60,388 nucleotides of DNA from Porphyromonas levii DSM 23370 (GTDB lineage Bacteria; Bacteroidota; Bacteroidia; Bacteroidales; Porphyromonadaceae): contig NZ_KB904272.1 of NCBI RefSeq assembly GCF_000379925.1, forward strand, positions 1 through 60,388. Reading direction: 5' to 3'. Shown here in pieces: positions 25,725 to 35,866 of this stretch; the first letter of the stretch is position 1; every line of letters begins with the position of its first letter. Under the pieces are notes generated by a model, which did no database searches, was not told the origin of the DNA, and saw only the letters and a program-made list of their open reading frames with translations. The position numbers and the translations under genes are program-made.

Positions 25725-26948
25725 TTATTTCTTGACCTCGGTAGAGGCAATCTTAATGATAACCTCCATAGATTTCTCTAGTGATGGTACTGGTAGGTAC
25801 TCGTACCTTCCGTGGAAATTGTGTCCACCAGCGAAGATATTCGGACATGGCAGCCCCATGTATGAGAGCTTAGCGCCATCAGTACCTCCACGAATAGGCT
25901 CGATGACTGGTTCTACACCTGCTGCCTTCATGGCTTCCGCAGCGTGGTTTACGATATACATCTTATCCTCCACCACTTCGCGCATATTGAAGTACTGGTC
26001 GGTAATGACTGCGGTGCACCTGCCTGCGCCATAAATCTCATTGATACGCCTAGCAATCTCAGTGATGCAGCTCTTCTTGATTTCGAATTGCTCTCTATCG
26101 TGATCCCTGAGAATGTAGTGAAGCTCGGCTTCCTCCACAGTTCCACTCATGCCTACAAGGTGGTAAAAACCTTCGTAGCCCTCAGTATTGCTTGGCAATG
26201 CCTCTGGAAGATAGCTATTGTACTCCATGGCGAGGAGTTGGGCATTGATCATCTTGCCCTTAGCATCGCCAGGATGTACGTTGAGCCCTTTGAAGGTTAC
26301 CTTTGCCCCTGCAGCATTGAAGTTCTCAAACTGTAGTTCGCCAATCTTACCACCATCGATGGTGTAGGCGAAGTCGGCTCCAAACTTCTTGACGTCGAAC
26401 TTATCAGCTCCACGACCAATCTCCTCATCGGGTGTAAAGCCCACCTTGATAGCACCATGCTTAATCTCTGGATGATCGATAAGGTACTGCACTGCCTCTA
26501 GTATGGCTGAAATGCCAGCTTTGTCATCAGCAGCGAGTAGGGTGTGACCGTCTGTGGTAATGATTTCTTGCCCTTTGTAATCCTCTAAGTCGGGGAATGT
26601 CTCTACTGAGATACGGATGTCCTCTTTGGCGTCGAGGATAATATCGCCACCTTTATATTGGACAAACTGAGGCTTGATATCTTTGCCACTCATGTCGGGC
26701 GCACTATCCATGTGGGAAACAAAACCTATTACAGGTTGATCCCAATCGCAATTGGCGGGTAGGGTGCCCATAAGGTAGCAGTTATCATCTAGCGATACAT
26801 CTTGTAGCCCCATTTGTTCCATATCTTCCTTTAGGAGCTTAGCAAGATCCCATTGGATATCCGAACTAGGTGTTGTGGTAGACTCTGGGTCTGACTTTGT
26901 ATCTATAGCGATATAGCGTAAGAAACGCTCAACTACTGGTTGTCTCAT
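25725..26948 (-). CDS. pepT: Peptidase T (tripeptide aminopeptidase)
   Basis: 407 residues with the M20B metal-site motifs FVSHMDSAPDMSGKD (His and Asp, about 77-91), AADDKAGISAI (about 140), and TPDEEIGRGAD (general base Glu and ligand Glu, about 174-184). The Zn-ligand His near the C-terminus is in FAGGHNFHGRYE. The cytoplasmic enzyme removes the N-terminal residue of tripeptides. Its ATG overlaps the glmM stop by 4 bases, so translation is coupled. Confidence 0.95.
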   Translation of the reverse strand: MRQPVVERFLRYIAIDTKSDPESTTTPSSDIQWDLAKLLKEDMEQMGLQDVSLDDNCYLMGTLPANCDWDQPVIGFVSHMDSAPDMSGKDIKPQFVQYKGGDIILDAKEDIRISVETFPDLEDYKGQEIITTDGHTLLAADDKAGISAILEAVQYLIDHPEIKHGAIKVGFTPDEEIGRGADKFDVKKFGADFAYTIDGGKIGELQFENFNAAGAKVTFKGLNVHPGDAKGKMINAQLLAMEYNSYLPEALPSNTEGYEGFYHLVGMSGTVEEAELHYILRDHDREQFEIKKSCITEIARRINEIYGAGRCTAVITDQYFNMREVVEDKMYIVNHAAEAMKAAGVEPVIEPIRGGTDGAKLSYMGLPCPNIFAGGHNFHGRYEYLPVPSLEKSMEVIIKIASTEVKK

Positions 26949-28327
26949 CTCTCTATCTTTTTTATTATCTCGTCCGCTATGGCTGTAGCCTCTTCGTTAC
27001 TCTGTGCTTCGGCATATATACGGACGATAGGTTCTGTGTTACTTTTCCTTAGATGTACCCACTTATCTGGGAAGTCGAGCTTCACTCCATCAATAGTGGT
27101 TACCTCGGCTTTCCCCTTGTACTCATTCTCAATCTCCTTGAGTATCTGATCTACATTAAGGTCTGGGGTAAGCTCTGCCTTCTTCTTCACCATGTAATAG
27201 GTAGGTAGAGTCGCCAATAGCTTAGTAGGAGTAGTATTGCGCTTGGCTAGAAGGGTGAGGTATAGAGCGATACCTACGAGAGAGTCTCTACCATAATGCG
27301 ACTTCGGATAGATGACTCCGCCATTGCCTTCTCCACCGATAAGGGCTCCCACTTCCTTCATCTTCGTAGTGACATTTACTTCTCCTACAGCGGCTGCGAA
27401 GTACTCGCCGCCATGCTGCAGTGTTACATCACGGAGCGCACGAGTGGAGCTAAGATTGGAAACGGTATTGCCCCCAGGATAGAGCTCTAGGAGATAGTCC
27501 GCAACACTCACCAGCGTGTACTCCTCACCAAAAGGCGTTCCGTCTTCGCTGTATATAGCCAATCTATCGACGTCTGGGTCGACCGAGAAACCTACATGTG
27601 CTCCTTTCTCCTTGACTAAAGAGGAGAGACCAACTAGATTTTGAGGTAGCGGCTCTGGGTTGTGAGCAAAGTCGCCAGTAGGCTCTCCATATATAATATG
27701 GTACTCCTTTACGCCAAGCGCCTCTAGAAGTTGTGGAATCACAACGCCACCTACCGAATTGATGGTATCTACTGCTACTACAAAGCCAGCCTTACGGATA
27801 GCCTCCACGTCTACCTCGGGAAGTGCGAGGACATCTTGAATATGTTGATCGGTATAGGAGCGTTGGGTGACCTTGCCAATCTGATCTACATCAGCAAACT
27901 CTAATTGTCCGTCCTTTGCCATCTCTAATACCACTCCTCCCTCAGTACTTGATAGAAATTCCCCATTGTGATTGAGGAGCTTCAGGGCATTCCAGCGCCT
28001 TGGGTTGTGGCTCGCTGTAATGATGATACCACCGTCTGCTTTTTCATGAATCACAGCCAGCTCTGTGGTCGGTGTTGTGGCAAGTCCAAGGTCTACGACC
28101 TCAAAGCCCATGCCTAGGAGCGTTCCTATTACCACGTGGCGAACCATATCTCCCGACATACGGGCGTCACGACCTACTACGATCTTTCCACTCTTTACTG
28201 GGCTATTCTTGCGGATAAACTGAGCATAAGATGCAGTGAACTCTGCGATATTGATAGGGTTGAGCCCGTCGCTCTGCCCTCCTCCAATAGTCCCTCTTAT
28301 GCCCGATATTGATGTAATCAAACTCAT
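26945..28327 (-). CDS. glmM: Phosphoglucosamine mutase
   Basis: 460 residues of the alpha-D-phosphohexomutase family. The active-site serine loop is ITASHNPRRWNALK (about 98-111), the metal loop is DPDVDRLA (about 248-255), the sugar-binding loop is GGEGNGGVI (about 331-339), and the phosphate-binding RKSNTEPIVRIYAEA motif (about 433-447) closes the protein. It converts glucosamine-6-phosphate to glucosamine-1-phosphate for peptidoglycan and lipopolysaccharide. The W after SHNPRR is typical of the Bacteroidales group; a related hexose mutase specificity cannot be excluded. Confidence 0.85.
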   Translation of the reverse strand: MSLITSISGIRGTIGGGQSDGLNPINIAEFTASYAQFIRKNSPVKSGKIVVGRDARMSGDMVRHVVIGTLLGMGFEVVDLGLATTPTTELAVIHEKADGGIIITASHNPRRWNALKLLNHNGEFLSSTEGGVVLEMAKDGQLEFADVDQIGKVTQRSYTDQHIQDVLALPEVDVEAIRKAGFVVAVDTINSVGGVVIPQLLEALGVKEYHIIYGEPTGDFAHNPEPLPQNLVGLSSLVKEKGAHVGFSVDPDVDRLAIYSEDGTPFGEEYTLVSVADYLLELYPGGNTVSNLSSTRALRDVTLQHGGEYFAAAVGEVNVTTKMKEVGALIGGEGNGGVIYPKSHYGRDSLVGIALYLTLLAKRNTTPTKLLATLPTYYMVKKKAELTPDLNVDQILKEIENEYKGKAEVTTIDGVKLDFPDKWVHLRKSNTEPIVRIYAEAQSNEEATAIADEIIKKIER

Positions 28328-28353
28328 GACTTTACTTTGTAGTTGAGATTAGG

Positions 28354-29049
28354 TTATTTCTTATGTGAGAATATAAGCTTATCGTAATACAGTGCCACGC
28401 CTGCCTCGTTTTCGTTGGCAAACGAAGAGCCTGCCTGGAAGGTAAATGCTGGACCCTCTCTAAATGATGTTATCATCTGTATTGCAGACCCTAGTGGCAC
28501 ATGCTTCAGAGCAAGCATCATCGCATTACATACGAATTGCGCCATCCCCTCTTCGCCAACTGTAGAATTTGGGGCAGCTGGGAAGCTCCCTTGCTGCATA
28601 TCGGTATTCACATTACCTTGGTAAACAAAGGTAGCAGCAGGTGTCTCGCTGTCCGAAGCACCGATATTACTCATCTTCACAGGACCATTAATCATGCGCT
28701 TCCCTATTACTGTGTATGAAAAACGGGCGCTTACTGAGGTCTCTTGTGACACGGCCATATCTTTGAGGTCGCTACCAGGGGTGAGTACATTGATATATAC
28801 CCCAAGGCCTACGCCAGCATCATTCTTAATCTCATAGAACTGTTTGGGTTGCATCTTGAGATCCTGAGGGAGCTTGTCTATGATAGTGAAGCCCTTTTCG
28901 TTCATAAACGCTTGTATTTCTGTGCTCTCCCTCTTTATCATATCAGTATAGGAGATGCGCTTCTGGCGGCAACTAGTTGCGCCCATTGCAATAAGCAATA
29001 GGAGCGCAGTTGCGATTATCTTACCCTTTGTCATCTTAGAAATCTGCAT
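28354..29049 (-). CDS. Lipoprotein, DUF4827-like, 231 aa
   Basis: A hydrophobic signal segment ends at GATSC (Cys near residue 27), a lipobox. The start may be the ATG at 29049 or the one 5 codons later at 29034. The body opens [22 protein letters not shown], which I associate with the Bacteroidales DUF4827 lipoprotein family; no catalytic motif is seen. It probably sits on the outer membrane. It overlaps the asnS stop by 14 bases and lies 26 bases before glmM. Confidence 0.65.
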   Translation of the reverse strand: MQISKMTKGKIIATALLLLIAMGATSCRQKRISYTDMIKRESTEIQAFMNEKGFTIIDKLPQDLKMQPKQFYEIKNDAGVGLGVYINVLTPGSDLKDMAVSQETSVSARFSYTVIGKRMINGPVKMSNIGASDSETPAATFVYQGNVNTDMQQGSFPAAPNSTVGEEGMAQFVCNAMMLALKHVPLGSAIQMITSFREGPAFTFQAGSSFANENEAGVALYYDKLIFSHKK

Positions 29050-30445
29050 TATTAGGTGTGCGTGGGAATGGAATCACATCTCGAATATTGCCCATCCCTG
29101 TTACAAATAGTAGGAGGCGCTCAAAGCCTAGTCCAAAGCCAGAGTGGGGGACAGTACCAAACCTGCGGGTATCGAGATACCAACTCATCTCCTTAGTAGG
29201 CACACCTGTCTCATCACAGCGTCTTACTAGCTTTTCATAGCTCTCCTCTCTTTGGGAACCACCGATAATCTCACCAATCTTAGGGAAGAGCACATCCATA
29301 GCACGGACTGTCTTGCCATCTTCATTCTGCTTCATGTAGAAAGCCTTTATCTCGGCAGGGTAGTCGGTAAGGATGACTGGTGTCTTGAAGTGGTTTTCTA
29401 CGAGATAGCGCTCATGCTCTGAAGCAAGGTCGGCACCCCAGAAGACAGGGTATTCGAACTTATGTCCTTTTGCCACAGCATCCTCAAGTATCTTCACGCC
29501 TTCGGTATAAGTCAGGCGCTTAAACTCCTTGCTCACTACAGACTCGAGACGAGCAATAAGCTCTTTGTCTATCATGTTATTGAGGAACTCGAGGTCGTCA
29601 CGACAGTTGTCCAGCGCCCACTGCACTAGGTACTTGATAAATTCCTCAGCAAGATTCATATTATCTACAATATCGTAGAAGGCGATCTCTGGCTCAATCA
29701 TCCAAAACTCTGCCAAGTGGCGAGGGGTATTGGAGTTCTCTGCCCTAAAGGTAGGACCAAAAGTATAAATAGCTCCTAGTGCAGTGGCCGCAAGCTCTCC
29801 CTCTAGCTGACCAGATACAGTAAGATTGGTTCGACGACCAAAAAAGTCCTCGGAGTAATCTACTGTACCATCCTCATGGCGAGGAGGGTTATCGATATTC
29901 AGGGTAGTTACCTCGAACATAGCACCTGCACCCTCGGCATCCGAAGCCGTGATGAGTGGTGTATGGAAATAGAAGAATCCTCTTTCGTGGAAGAACTTGT
30001 GGATTGCTATCGCCATATGGTGTCTGATGCGGAATACAGCGCCAAAGGTGTTGGTACGAGGGCGCAGGTGCGCTATCTCACGTAGAAACTCCATCCCGTG
30101 CCCCTTCTTCTGTAGTGGATAGGTCATAGGATCGGCTTCTCCGTACAATAGGATTTCTTTCGCTTGTATCTCTACGCTCTGTCCTTTGCCTTGAGACTCA
30201 GTGAGAAGCCCAGTAATACTTACGGAGGCACCAGTAGTGATCTTTTTTAGTAGTTCCTCGTCGAAGGATTGATGATCTACTACTACCTGTAAGTTATGAA
30301 TACAACTACCATCATTTACTGCCACAAAGCTGATGCCCTTAGATCCTCGCTTAGTCCTTACCCATCCCTTAATGTTCACATCGCTACCTGCCTCAGGAGC
30401 GATTAGTATATCTACAATCTTAGTCCTTTCCATCTGTATAATCAT
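29036..30445 (-). CDS. asnS: Asparaginyl-tRNA synthetase
   Basis: About 469 residues. The OB-fold anticodon domain (residues 10-110, with [16 protein letters not shown]) is followed by the class II catalytic core: motif 2 [25 protein letters not shown] (about 225-250) and motif 3 [21 protein letters not shown] (about 438-458). It charges tRNA-Asn. The ATG at 30433 is an alternative start. It begins 5 bases after the pseudouridine synthase stop, in the same operon. Confidence 0.95.
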   Translation of the reverse strand: MIIQMERTKIVDILIAPEAGSDVNIKGWVRTKRGSKGISFVAVNDGSCIHNLQVVVDHQSFDEELLKKITTGASVSITGLLTESQGKGQSVEIQAKEILLYGEADPMTYPLQKKGHGMEFLREIAHLRPRTNTFGAVFRIRHHMAIAIHKFFHERGFFYFHTPLITASDAEGAGAMFEVTTLNIDNPPRHEDGTVDYSEDFFGRRTNLTVSGQLEGELAATALGAIYTFGPTFRAENSNTPRHLAEFWMIEPEIAFYDIVDNMNLAEEFIKYLVQWALDNCRDDLEFLNNMIDKELIARLESVVSKEFKRLTYTEGVKILEDAVAKGHKFEYPVFWGADLASEHERYLVENHFKTPVILTDYPAEIKAFYMKQNEDGKTVRAMDVLFPKIGEIIGGSQREESYEKLVRRCDETGVPTKEMSWYLDTRRFGTVPHSGFGLGFERLLLFVTGMGNIRDVIPFPRTPNNADF

Positions 30446-30450
30446 CTGAA

Positions 30451-31728
30451 TTACTCAAAAGCACCCATCAATAAAGTATTAACTTCATCTTGCGTGAGAT
30501 AACGCCACTTTCCCCTGCCAAGATTCTTCTTGGTCAGACCTGCGAAGTAAACCCTATCGAGTTTCTTTACATGATAACCTAGGTGTTCAAATATTCGGCG
30601 AACAATCCTATTACGTCCCGAGTGTATCTCTATACCCACCTGAGTAAGGTCATCATCAGCCACATAGCTAATCGCATCGGCATGCATCTCTCCGTCCTCA
30701 AGCTCTACGCCGTCGGCAATCTTTTGCATATCCTCAGCTGTTACCTCCTTATCTAGCCACACGTGGTAGATTTTCTTTTTCTTAAATGAAGGGTGTACTA
30801 GCTTTGCAGCCAAGTCACCATCGTTAGTCAGAAGCAGCACTCCAGTGGTGTTTCTATCTAGCCTTCCCACAGGATAGATACGCTCCTTACAAGCATTACG
30901 CACCAAGTGGGTCACCGTTAGTCGCTCTTGTGGATCCTCTGTTGTCGTCACACAATTGCGAGGTTTATTGAGGAGTACGTACACCTTATTCTCAGGCTTC
31001 ACCTCACGTCCATTGACTTCTACCCTATCTTGAGCCGTAATCTTAGTTCCCAGTTCCGTCACGGGCAAACCATTCACTAGCACTGCGCCTACCTTTATCA
31101 GTTCGTCCGCCTCACGGCGAGAGCAAACCCCTGCATTCGATAGGAACTTATTAAGGCGAATAGCCTCCGAAATATCTATAGGATCCTGTTCGTACACAGG
31201 AGGTCTATTTTCGTGCTGACGTCTAGGCTTATTGCCGAAGTTCTTACCCCCACCATCTCTTTTATTTGGCCGCTGACCCCCACCTTGGGTACGTCTGTCC
31301 CCATAGTTATTACCTCTAGGAGCGCGCTCCTGATTTCCCTCATAGTTCTGCCCCAAGCGTTGGCGCTTAGCCTCCCTTACTTGGTTGTACTGCTCCTTAT
31401 AATAAGAGTGCTGCTCAGAGCGATCATTGTTTCGCTCTCTTTGGTAATTGCCATAACCATCACCCTCAGAGCGATAACCCTCCCTCTGTTGGTAAGATCT
31501 TTCAGGAGCCCCACTGCTTCTCTGCATCTCGCTGATACGGCGACGACGCCTTGGCTGTCCATCTATCCCTCTTTCTGAGCCCTCCTCTCCTGCGTACCTC
31601 CTGTGGGGAGTATCGTAAGAGGCATTGCTGGAAGTATCACCAGCCTCACGGCTATACTCATTCCATTCACCGCCCTCATTGCGACTCGTCGCGAGTGGCT
31701 TCCTTGGCGGGATCTTGTTCCATTCCAT
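30451..31728 (-). CDS. RsuA/RluB-family rRNA pseudouridine synthase with long basic N-terminus
   Basis: From the ATG at 31728 the product has about 425 residues. Residues 1-175 are low in complexity and rich in R, G, N, Q and Y, as in Bacteroidetes RluB proteins. An S4 RNA-binding domain follows ([20 protein letters not shown]). The catalytic domain has [17 protein letters not shown] with the nucleophilic Asp. The open frame extends to 31788, but the promoter box at 31795-31788 puts transcription start inside that extension, so the ATG at 31728 is chosen. It leads the operon to gcvT. Confidence 0.9.
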   Translation of the reverse strand: MEWNKIPPRKPLATSRNEGGEWNEYSREAGDTSSNASYDTPHRRYAGEEGSERGIDGQPRRRRRISEMQRSSGAPERSYQQREGYRSEGDGYGNYQRERNNDRSEQHSYYKEQYNQVREAKRQRLGQNYEGNQERAPRGNNYGDRRTQGGGQRPNKRDGGGKNFGNKPRRQHENRPPVYEQDPIDISEAIRLNKFLSNAGVCSRREADELIKVGAVLVNGLPVTELGTKITAQDRVEVNGREVKPENKVYVLLNKPRNCVTTTEDPQERLTVTHLVRNACKERIYPVGRLDRNTTGVLLLTNDGDLAAKLVHPSFKKKKIYHVWLDKEVTAEDMQKIADGVELEDGEMHADAISYVADDDLTQVGIEIHSGRNRIVRRIFEHLGYHVKKLDRVYFAGLTKKNLGRGKWRYLTQDEVNTLLMGAFE

Positions 31729-31787
31729 ATTCTTTCCGAATTCTATTTTATCTATTAAAATACAGTACAATCCATTTCTTCTGTCCA

Positions 31788-31795
31788 CAAAGTTA
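31788..31795 (-). promoter_or_regulatory. -7 box TAACTTTG of the pseudouridine synthase operon
   Basis: On the minus strand TAACTTTG matches TAnnTTTG. A start near 31781 gives a leader of about 50 bases to the ATG at 31728 and rules out the upstream ATG at 31788. Confidence 0.6.
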
Positions 31796-31878
31796 CAGAA
31801 AAGATTACACTATACCAATACTAAAAAGATTGGTTGAGCCATTGGTCGGGTGCGTCTCTGTAGTTTGGGTAAAAGTGG

Positions 31879-31886
31879 TATCTTTG
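31879..31886 (+). promoter_or_regulatory. -7 box TATCTTTG of the dapB operon
   Basis: A perfect TAnnTTTG 34 bases before the dapB ATG at 31921. It is divergent from the pseudouridine synthase promoter, about 84 bases away. Confidence 0.65.
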
Positions 31887-31920
31887 TTGGCAACGTTTTG
31901 TTATTTAATAGATATACGCG

Positions 31921-32640
31921 ATGAAGATTTGTTTGGTAGGCTATGGTCGTATGGGTCATGAGATAGAGCGTGTGGCGCTCTCTCGTGGTCATGAGATAGT
32001 AGGCAAGATAGATGGTGCATGGAATGAGCTCCCTCAGTGTGATGTAGCGATTGAGTTTACACAGCCTGATTCAGCCTTAGGCAATATCACTAAAGCGCTA
32101 GCACAGGGGATCCCAGTGGTATCTGGTACTACGGGGTGGCTGCTCGACTGGGATAAGGCAGTAAACGCAGTCGATCAGAATAATGGTACTCTCTTCTATG
32201 CTTCCAACTTCAGTGTCGGTATTTATCTGTTCAGGCAAATCAATCGTCAGCTGGCGCGCATGATGAATCGTTTCTCTGGTTACGAACCTATGGTAGAGGA
32301 GGTACATCATATCCATAAGCTCGATTATCCAAGTGGCACTGCGCTTACGCTTGCCAACGAGGTGGTAGAACAATTGGCATCCAAGACGGAGACGCTTGCT
32401 TATCTCGCTCCAAGTGAGATGCCAGAGCATACCCCTAATCAGCTTCTGATTCGCTCGGTACGTGAGGGCGAAGTGCCAGGTACACATATTATTCGTTATG
32501 AGAGTGCAGAGGATAGTATCGAGATAAAACATGAGGCAAAGGGTAGAGCAGCTTTGGCATTAGGTGCTGTGCTCGCAGCAGAGTTTGTGCAAGGCAAGAA
32601 AGGACTCTTCGGGATGGAGGATTTGATTTCATTAGATTGA
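31921..32640 (+). CDS. dapB: 4-hydroxy-tetrahydrodipicolinate reductase
   Basis: 239 residues. The N-terminal NAD(P)-binding motif is VGYGRMGHEIERVA (residues 5-18), VSGTTGWLL is at about 71-79, and the catalytic segment EVHHIHKLDYPSGTALTLA (about 127-145) carries the active-site His and Lys. It reduces the product of DapA in the lysine and diaminopimelate pathway. It leads the dapB-lepB-S26-like-WbqC operon, an order common in Bacteroidales. Confidence 0.95.
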   Translation: MKICLVGYGRMGHEIERVALSRGHEIVGKIDGAWNELPQCDVAIEFTQPDSALGNITKALAQGIPVVSGTTGWLLDWDKAVNAVDQNNGTLFYASNFSVGIYLFRQINRQLARMMNRFSGYEPMVEEVHHIHKLDYPSGTALTLANEVVEQLASKTETLAYLAPSEMPEHTPNQLLIRSVREGEVPGTHIIRYESAEDSIEIKHEAKGRAALALGAVLAAEFVQGKKGLFGMEDLISLD

Positions 32641-32651
32641 TAAGATTAGAT

Positions 32652-34028
32652 ATGAAGAATATTGATTGGAAATCGGTAGCTAAAGGGAACTGGATAAAGT
32701 TCGCTATATGGGTGATAATACTAATCGGCTTTTGTTTTTGGGCGAGGAGCCTTTGGGCTTTGCTATTACTACCTATACTTTTCGATATATATATTAGTAA
32801 CATTGTACATTGGCGCTGGTGGAAAAAGTCCAAGAGCTCATTTGTCAGAGGCATAATGGGTTTAGTAGAGGATTTAGTAGTAGTATTGCTTATTGTGCAT
32901 GCGATCAACCTCTTTGTCTTCCAGCAGTTCAAGATTCCTAGTGGTTCGCTCGAGAAGACTGCCCTTATCGGTGATCATCTATTTGTGAGCAAACTAAGCT
33001 ATGGTCCACGTGTACCCATGACCCCGATAGCCTTCCCCCTCATGCACAATCGATTCCCTGGTGGAGGGAAGGCTTATCTTGACCATCCACAATGGGAGTA
33101 CAAAAGACTGAAAGGGTTAGGCAAGGTCAAGCTCAACGATATTGTGGTCTTCAATTTTCCCGTTGGTGATACTGTGGCACTCCAGGTTACCAAACCAGAT
33201 TACTATACGTTGGTAAAGCAGTATGGGAGAGAGCGTGTATGGTTCGATGAGCGCACCTTTGGTAAGGTGGTATATCGTCCAGTAGATATGCGCGATCACT
33301 ATGTGAAGCGTGCTATAGGTCTGCCAGGAGATTCGCTCCAAATCATAAATAATGCCGTTTATATCAATGGGCAGAAGCTAAAGGAGCCAGAGCTCCTCCA
33401 GTACAATTACTTTGTGGAGACTGATGGTTACCACTTCTCTCCTAGCGAGCTTCAAGAGTTGGGGGTCAACAATGATGATGTCATACTCCTCTCCAATGAT
33501 GTCGTGATTAACCAAGGCTCGGAGCCAACTCATCCTAGGGGCGCTATCTATCATCTTCCTCTAACTAAGGATATGAAGGCTCAGCTTGATCGTCATTCGC
33601 ATGTCCATCGTATTGCTATTGAGCCAGACCCTACACCAGATCAGTTTTTGACCTATCCAATCAATATGGCTACGGGCTGGACTCGCGATAACTATGGTCC
33701 TCTTTGGATTCCAAGGGCAGGTGCTACCATCGTACTTACCCCAGATAACTTGCAGCTCTACGAGCGCTGTATCCGGAACTATGAGGGGCATGACTTAGTG
33801 GTAAAGGAGGGCATCATCTATATTGACGGTGCCGCAACTGATACCTATACTTTTGGGATGGACTACTATTGGATGATGGGCGATAACAGACACAATAGTT
33901 TGGACTCTCGTAGCTGGGGACTAGTGCCTGAGGATCACATTGTAGGTAAGCCTCTATTTATATGGCTCTCATGGGATAAGGATAAGGGTAATGTGCGCTG
34001 GAACCGTTTCTTCAAAGTGCCACGATAG
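32652..34028 (+). CDS. lepB: Signal peptidase I, large Bacteroidales form
   Basis: The product from ATG 32652 has 458 residues, larger than the usual 250-320 because of an insertion between catalytic boxes. Two hydrophobic segments (about 12-45 and 60-95) anchor it in the inner membrane. The catalytic Ser is in IPSGSLEKT, the general base Lys in HYVKRAIGLPGDS, and box E is MGDNRHNSLDSRSWG. It removes signal peptides from exported proteins. The frame also offers a TTG at 32637 overlapping dapB, but the ATG is preferred. Confidence 0.93.
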   Translation: MKNIDWKSVAKGNWIKFAIWVIILIGFCFWARSLWALLLLPILFDIYISNIVHWRWWKKSKSSFVRGIMGLVEDLVVVLLIVHAINLFVFQQFKIPSGSLEKTALIGDHLFVSKLSYGPRVPMTPIAFPLMHNRFPGGGKAYLDHPQWEYKRLKGLGKVKLNDIVVFNFPVGDTVALQVTKPDYYTLVKQYGRERVWFDERTFGKVVYRPVDMRDHYVKRAIGLPGDSLQIINNAVYINGQKLKEPELLQYNYFVETDGYHFSPSELQELGVNNDDVILLSNDVVINQGSEPTHPRGAIYHLPLTKDMKAQLDRHSHVHRIAIEPDPTPDQFLTYPINMATGWTRDNYGPLWIPRAGATIVLTPDNLQLYERCIRNYEGHDLVVKEGIIYIDGAATDTYTFGMDYYWMMGDNRHNSLDSRSWGLVPEDHIVGKPLFIWLSWDKDKGNVRWNRFFKVPR

Positions 34029-34031
34029 CCT

Positions 34032-34361
34032 ATGAACTTCGGTAGCACAAAGCACAGTAATGAGCGTGGCTGGGTATGGACTTGGCTACTACTGCTGGCT
34101 TTGCTTCTACTACTTATAAAGTCTTTTTTGCTTGGAACTTACTACGTAGCATCGCCAAGGGCTTTGCTCTTTGTGGCGATACAGTCAATGCCGCATGCAG
34201 TAGGAGATGAGCTGCTTGTGGAGCTGGCCAAGGGGGAGATTGTTCCTGCTGAGTATAGAGAGCAATCCGGAGAGCGACTACTTGTTGAGGTAGGAGGCGA
34301 ACCTATTCAGATCGTATCGGCACAGGTCAAGGGCAAAGTGATAGGTCGGCTTAGATTATGA
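34032..34361 (+). CDS. Short S26 (signal peptidase I)-like protein, apparently degenerate
   Basis: 109 residues with one membrane segment (17-40). After it, YVASPRALLFVAIQSMPHAVGDELLV aligns loosely with the Ser box of S26 peptidases (S-x-S-M-x-P-T-L-x-x-G-D). There is no later Lys box or GDNRxxSxDSR box, so it cannot be a complete peptidase. In related genomes a second S26 peptidase sits at this position between lepB and WbqC (my recollection). It is 3 bases after lepB and shares ATGA with the WbqC gene. It may be a shrunken remnant or an accessory subunit. Confidence 0.55.
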   Translation: MNFGSTKHSNERGWVWTWLLLLALLLLLIKSFLLGTYYVASPRALLFVAIQSMPHAVGDELLVELAKGEIVPAEYREQSGERLLVEVGGEPIQIVSAQVKGKVIGRLRL

Positions 34362-34948
34362 TTACACTACCATCAGCTTTTCTTCCTAATACCCACTATC
34401 TACGGCTAATAGCCCAAGGTGCAGTGGCGGGCATTTATGTGGGAGAGCAGTATAACAAACAGAGCTTCCGCAATCGCACAGAGCTGTTCACGGCTCATGG
34501 GCGAGAATGTTTTACCATCCCAGTGCAGAAAATAGGCTATCCCTCTCCTCCTACTCGAGAGGTCTTAATCTCAGAGCATGGGGAATGGCGTAGAAAACTA
34601 TGGCAATTACTGAGGAGTAGTTACCAGTCTTCGCCCTACTGGGTTCACTATGCCGACCGCTTAGAGCATCTTCTTCATTGTCCTGAGCCACGTATTATTA
34701 CATACAATCATGAGTGGTTAGCTCTCCTATGTAGTATTTGGGGGTTCGATACACCACCGATTACCGATTTGGAGCTGACGTTTTGCCCTGAGCTTATCGA
34801 GCCTACCCATCTCGAGACCCTGCCGTCACTTCCTAGGTATTGGCAAGTATTTGAAAAGAGGCATGGCTATCAGCCCTACCTCTCTTCCTTGGATTTACTC
34901 CTCAATCTTGGCCCCGAAGGTCGATTGTATTTGCTAGACCTTCCTTAG
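34358..34948 (+). CDS. WbqC family protein, 196 aa
   Basis: The sequence LPSAFLPNTHYLRLIAQGAV, then EQYNKQSFRNRTEL, RECFTIPVQKIG and the later KRHGYQPYLSSLDLLLNLGPEG match the WbqC family (PF08889). The family has catalytic-looking Glu and Gln residues, and a role in polysaccharide or PLP-linked chemistry has been suggested but not proved. It ends overlapping coaA on the other strand by 15 bases, with no room for a terminator. Confidence 0.8.
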   Translation: MITLPSAFLPNTHYLRLIAQGAVAGIYVGEQYNKQSFRNRTELFTAHGRECFTIPVQKIGYPSPPTREVLISEHGEWRRKLWQLLRSSYQSSPYWVHYADRLEHLLHCPEPRIITYNHEWLALLCSIWGFDTPPITDLELTFCPELIEPTHLETLPSLPRYWQVFEKRHGYQPYLSSLDLLLNLGPEGRLYLLDLP

Positions 34949-35866
34949 TCGTACCGCGCGCATTGAGTGGTCGTCGCCCTTCTCTAGGATAAGGTGGGAG
35001 CGAAACTTAGTGGGCGCAATATTCTCTACTAGGTTCTTTAGGTTGATTTCCTCCCAAATCTTATTGGCGAGTGCTACCGCTTCTGTGTGTGGGAGGTCGT
35101 GGAAGCGGTAGAAGTAGCTCTCAGGATTAGCAAAAGCAGTGTTTTGTAGCTTTAGGAATCTATCGATGTACCACTGTCTGATATCGGACTCTTGGGCATC
35201 GACATAGATACTGAAGTCGAAAAAGTCCGAGACAAAGATCTGCCTACGGGCATTGCTTCGCTCTCCTTGAAGCACATTGATACCCTCAATGATAAGGATG
35301 TCGGGTTGGTCGATAAGCTGTTTCTCCTCAGGCATAATGTCGTAGAAGAGGTGGGAGTAGGTGGGTACTTCTAGTAGCCTACGTCCGCTTTTGACACTAA
35401 ATAGGAAGTTGATAAGACGGCGTGCATCGTAGCTTTCGGGAAACCCCTTCCTATCTAGTATGCCCCTATCTTCTAGTTCCGCATTGGGATAGAGGAAGCC
35501 ATCGGTAGTCAGGAGGTCGACCTTTGGGCATCCCTCAGCCATTGAGAGCAGTTTCTGGAGCACACGTGCGGTCGTACTCTTCCCTACGGCAACACTCCCC
35601 GCTATACCGATAACATAGGGTACATTGTGTGTTGCTTTGTGGAAAAACACATCATACTCATTGTGCAACCTTCGGAAGTGCGTGATATGGATCTGCAGTA
35701 GTCTACAGAGCGGCAGATAGATATCGCTGATCTCGGCTTCGGTAAGTGGCTCATTGAGTGCCTGTAGCTTAGTGAGGTCTATCTGAGAAAAAGGGAAGTC
35801 GGGATGGCTATCTAATCGGCTCCATTCCTCTCGTGTAAAGGTACGGTATGGCGAAGATGTATTCAT
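34934..35866 (-). CDS. coaA: Pantothenate kinase, type I
   Basis: 310 residues. Walker A is GIAGSVAVGKSTTA (about 93-106). TTDGFLYPN (about 130) and the KGFPESYDARRLI motif are typical of type I CoaA, and the C-terminal substrate lid has YFYRFHDLP. It phosphorylates pantothenate, the first step to coenzyme A. Its start overlaps the upstream phosphoesterase stop by 4 bases and its 3' end overlaps WbqC on the opposite strand. Confidence 0.95.
   Translation of the reverse strand: MNTSSPYRTFTREEWSRLDSHPDFPFSQIDLTKLQALNEPLTEAEISDIYLPLCRLLQIHITHFRRLHNEYDVFFHKATHNVPYVIGIAGSVAVGKSTTARVLQKLLSMAEGCPKVDLLTTDGFLYPNAELEDRGILDRKGFPESYDARRLINFLFSVKSGRRLLEVPTYSHLFYDIMPEEKQLIDQPDILIIEGINVLQGERSNARRQIFVSDFFDFSIYVDAQESDIRQWYIDRFLKLQNTAFANPESYFYRFHDLPHTEAVALANKIWEEINLKNLVENIAPTKFRSHLILEKGDDHSMRAVRLRKV

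Noticed and set aside
31729-31788. Upstream extension of the pseudouridine synthase to ATG 31788
   Set aside because: The -7 box at 31795-31788 makes this ATG untranscribed or at the very start site, and the extension has no family similarity.
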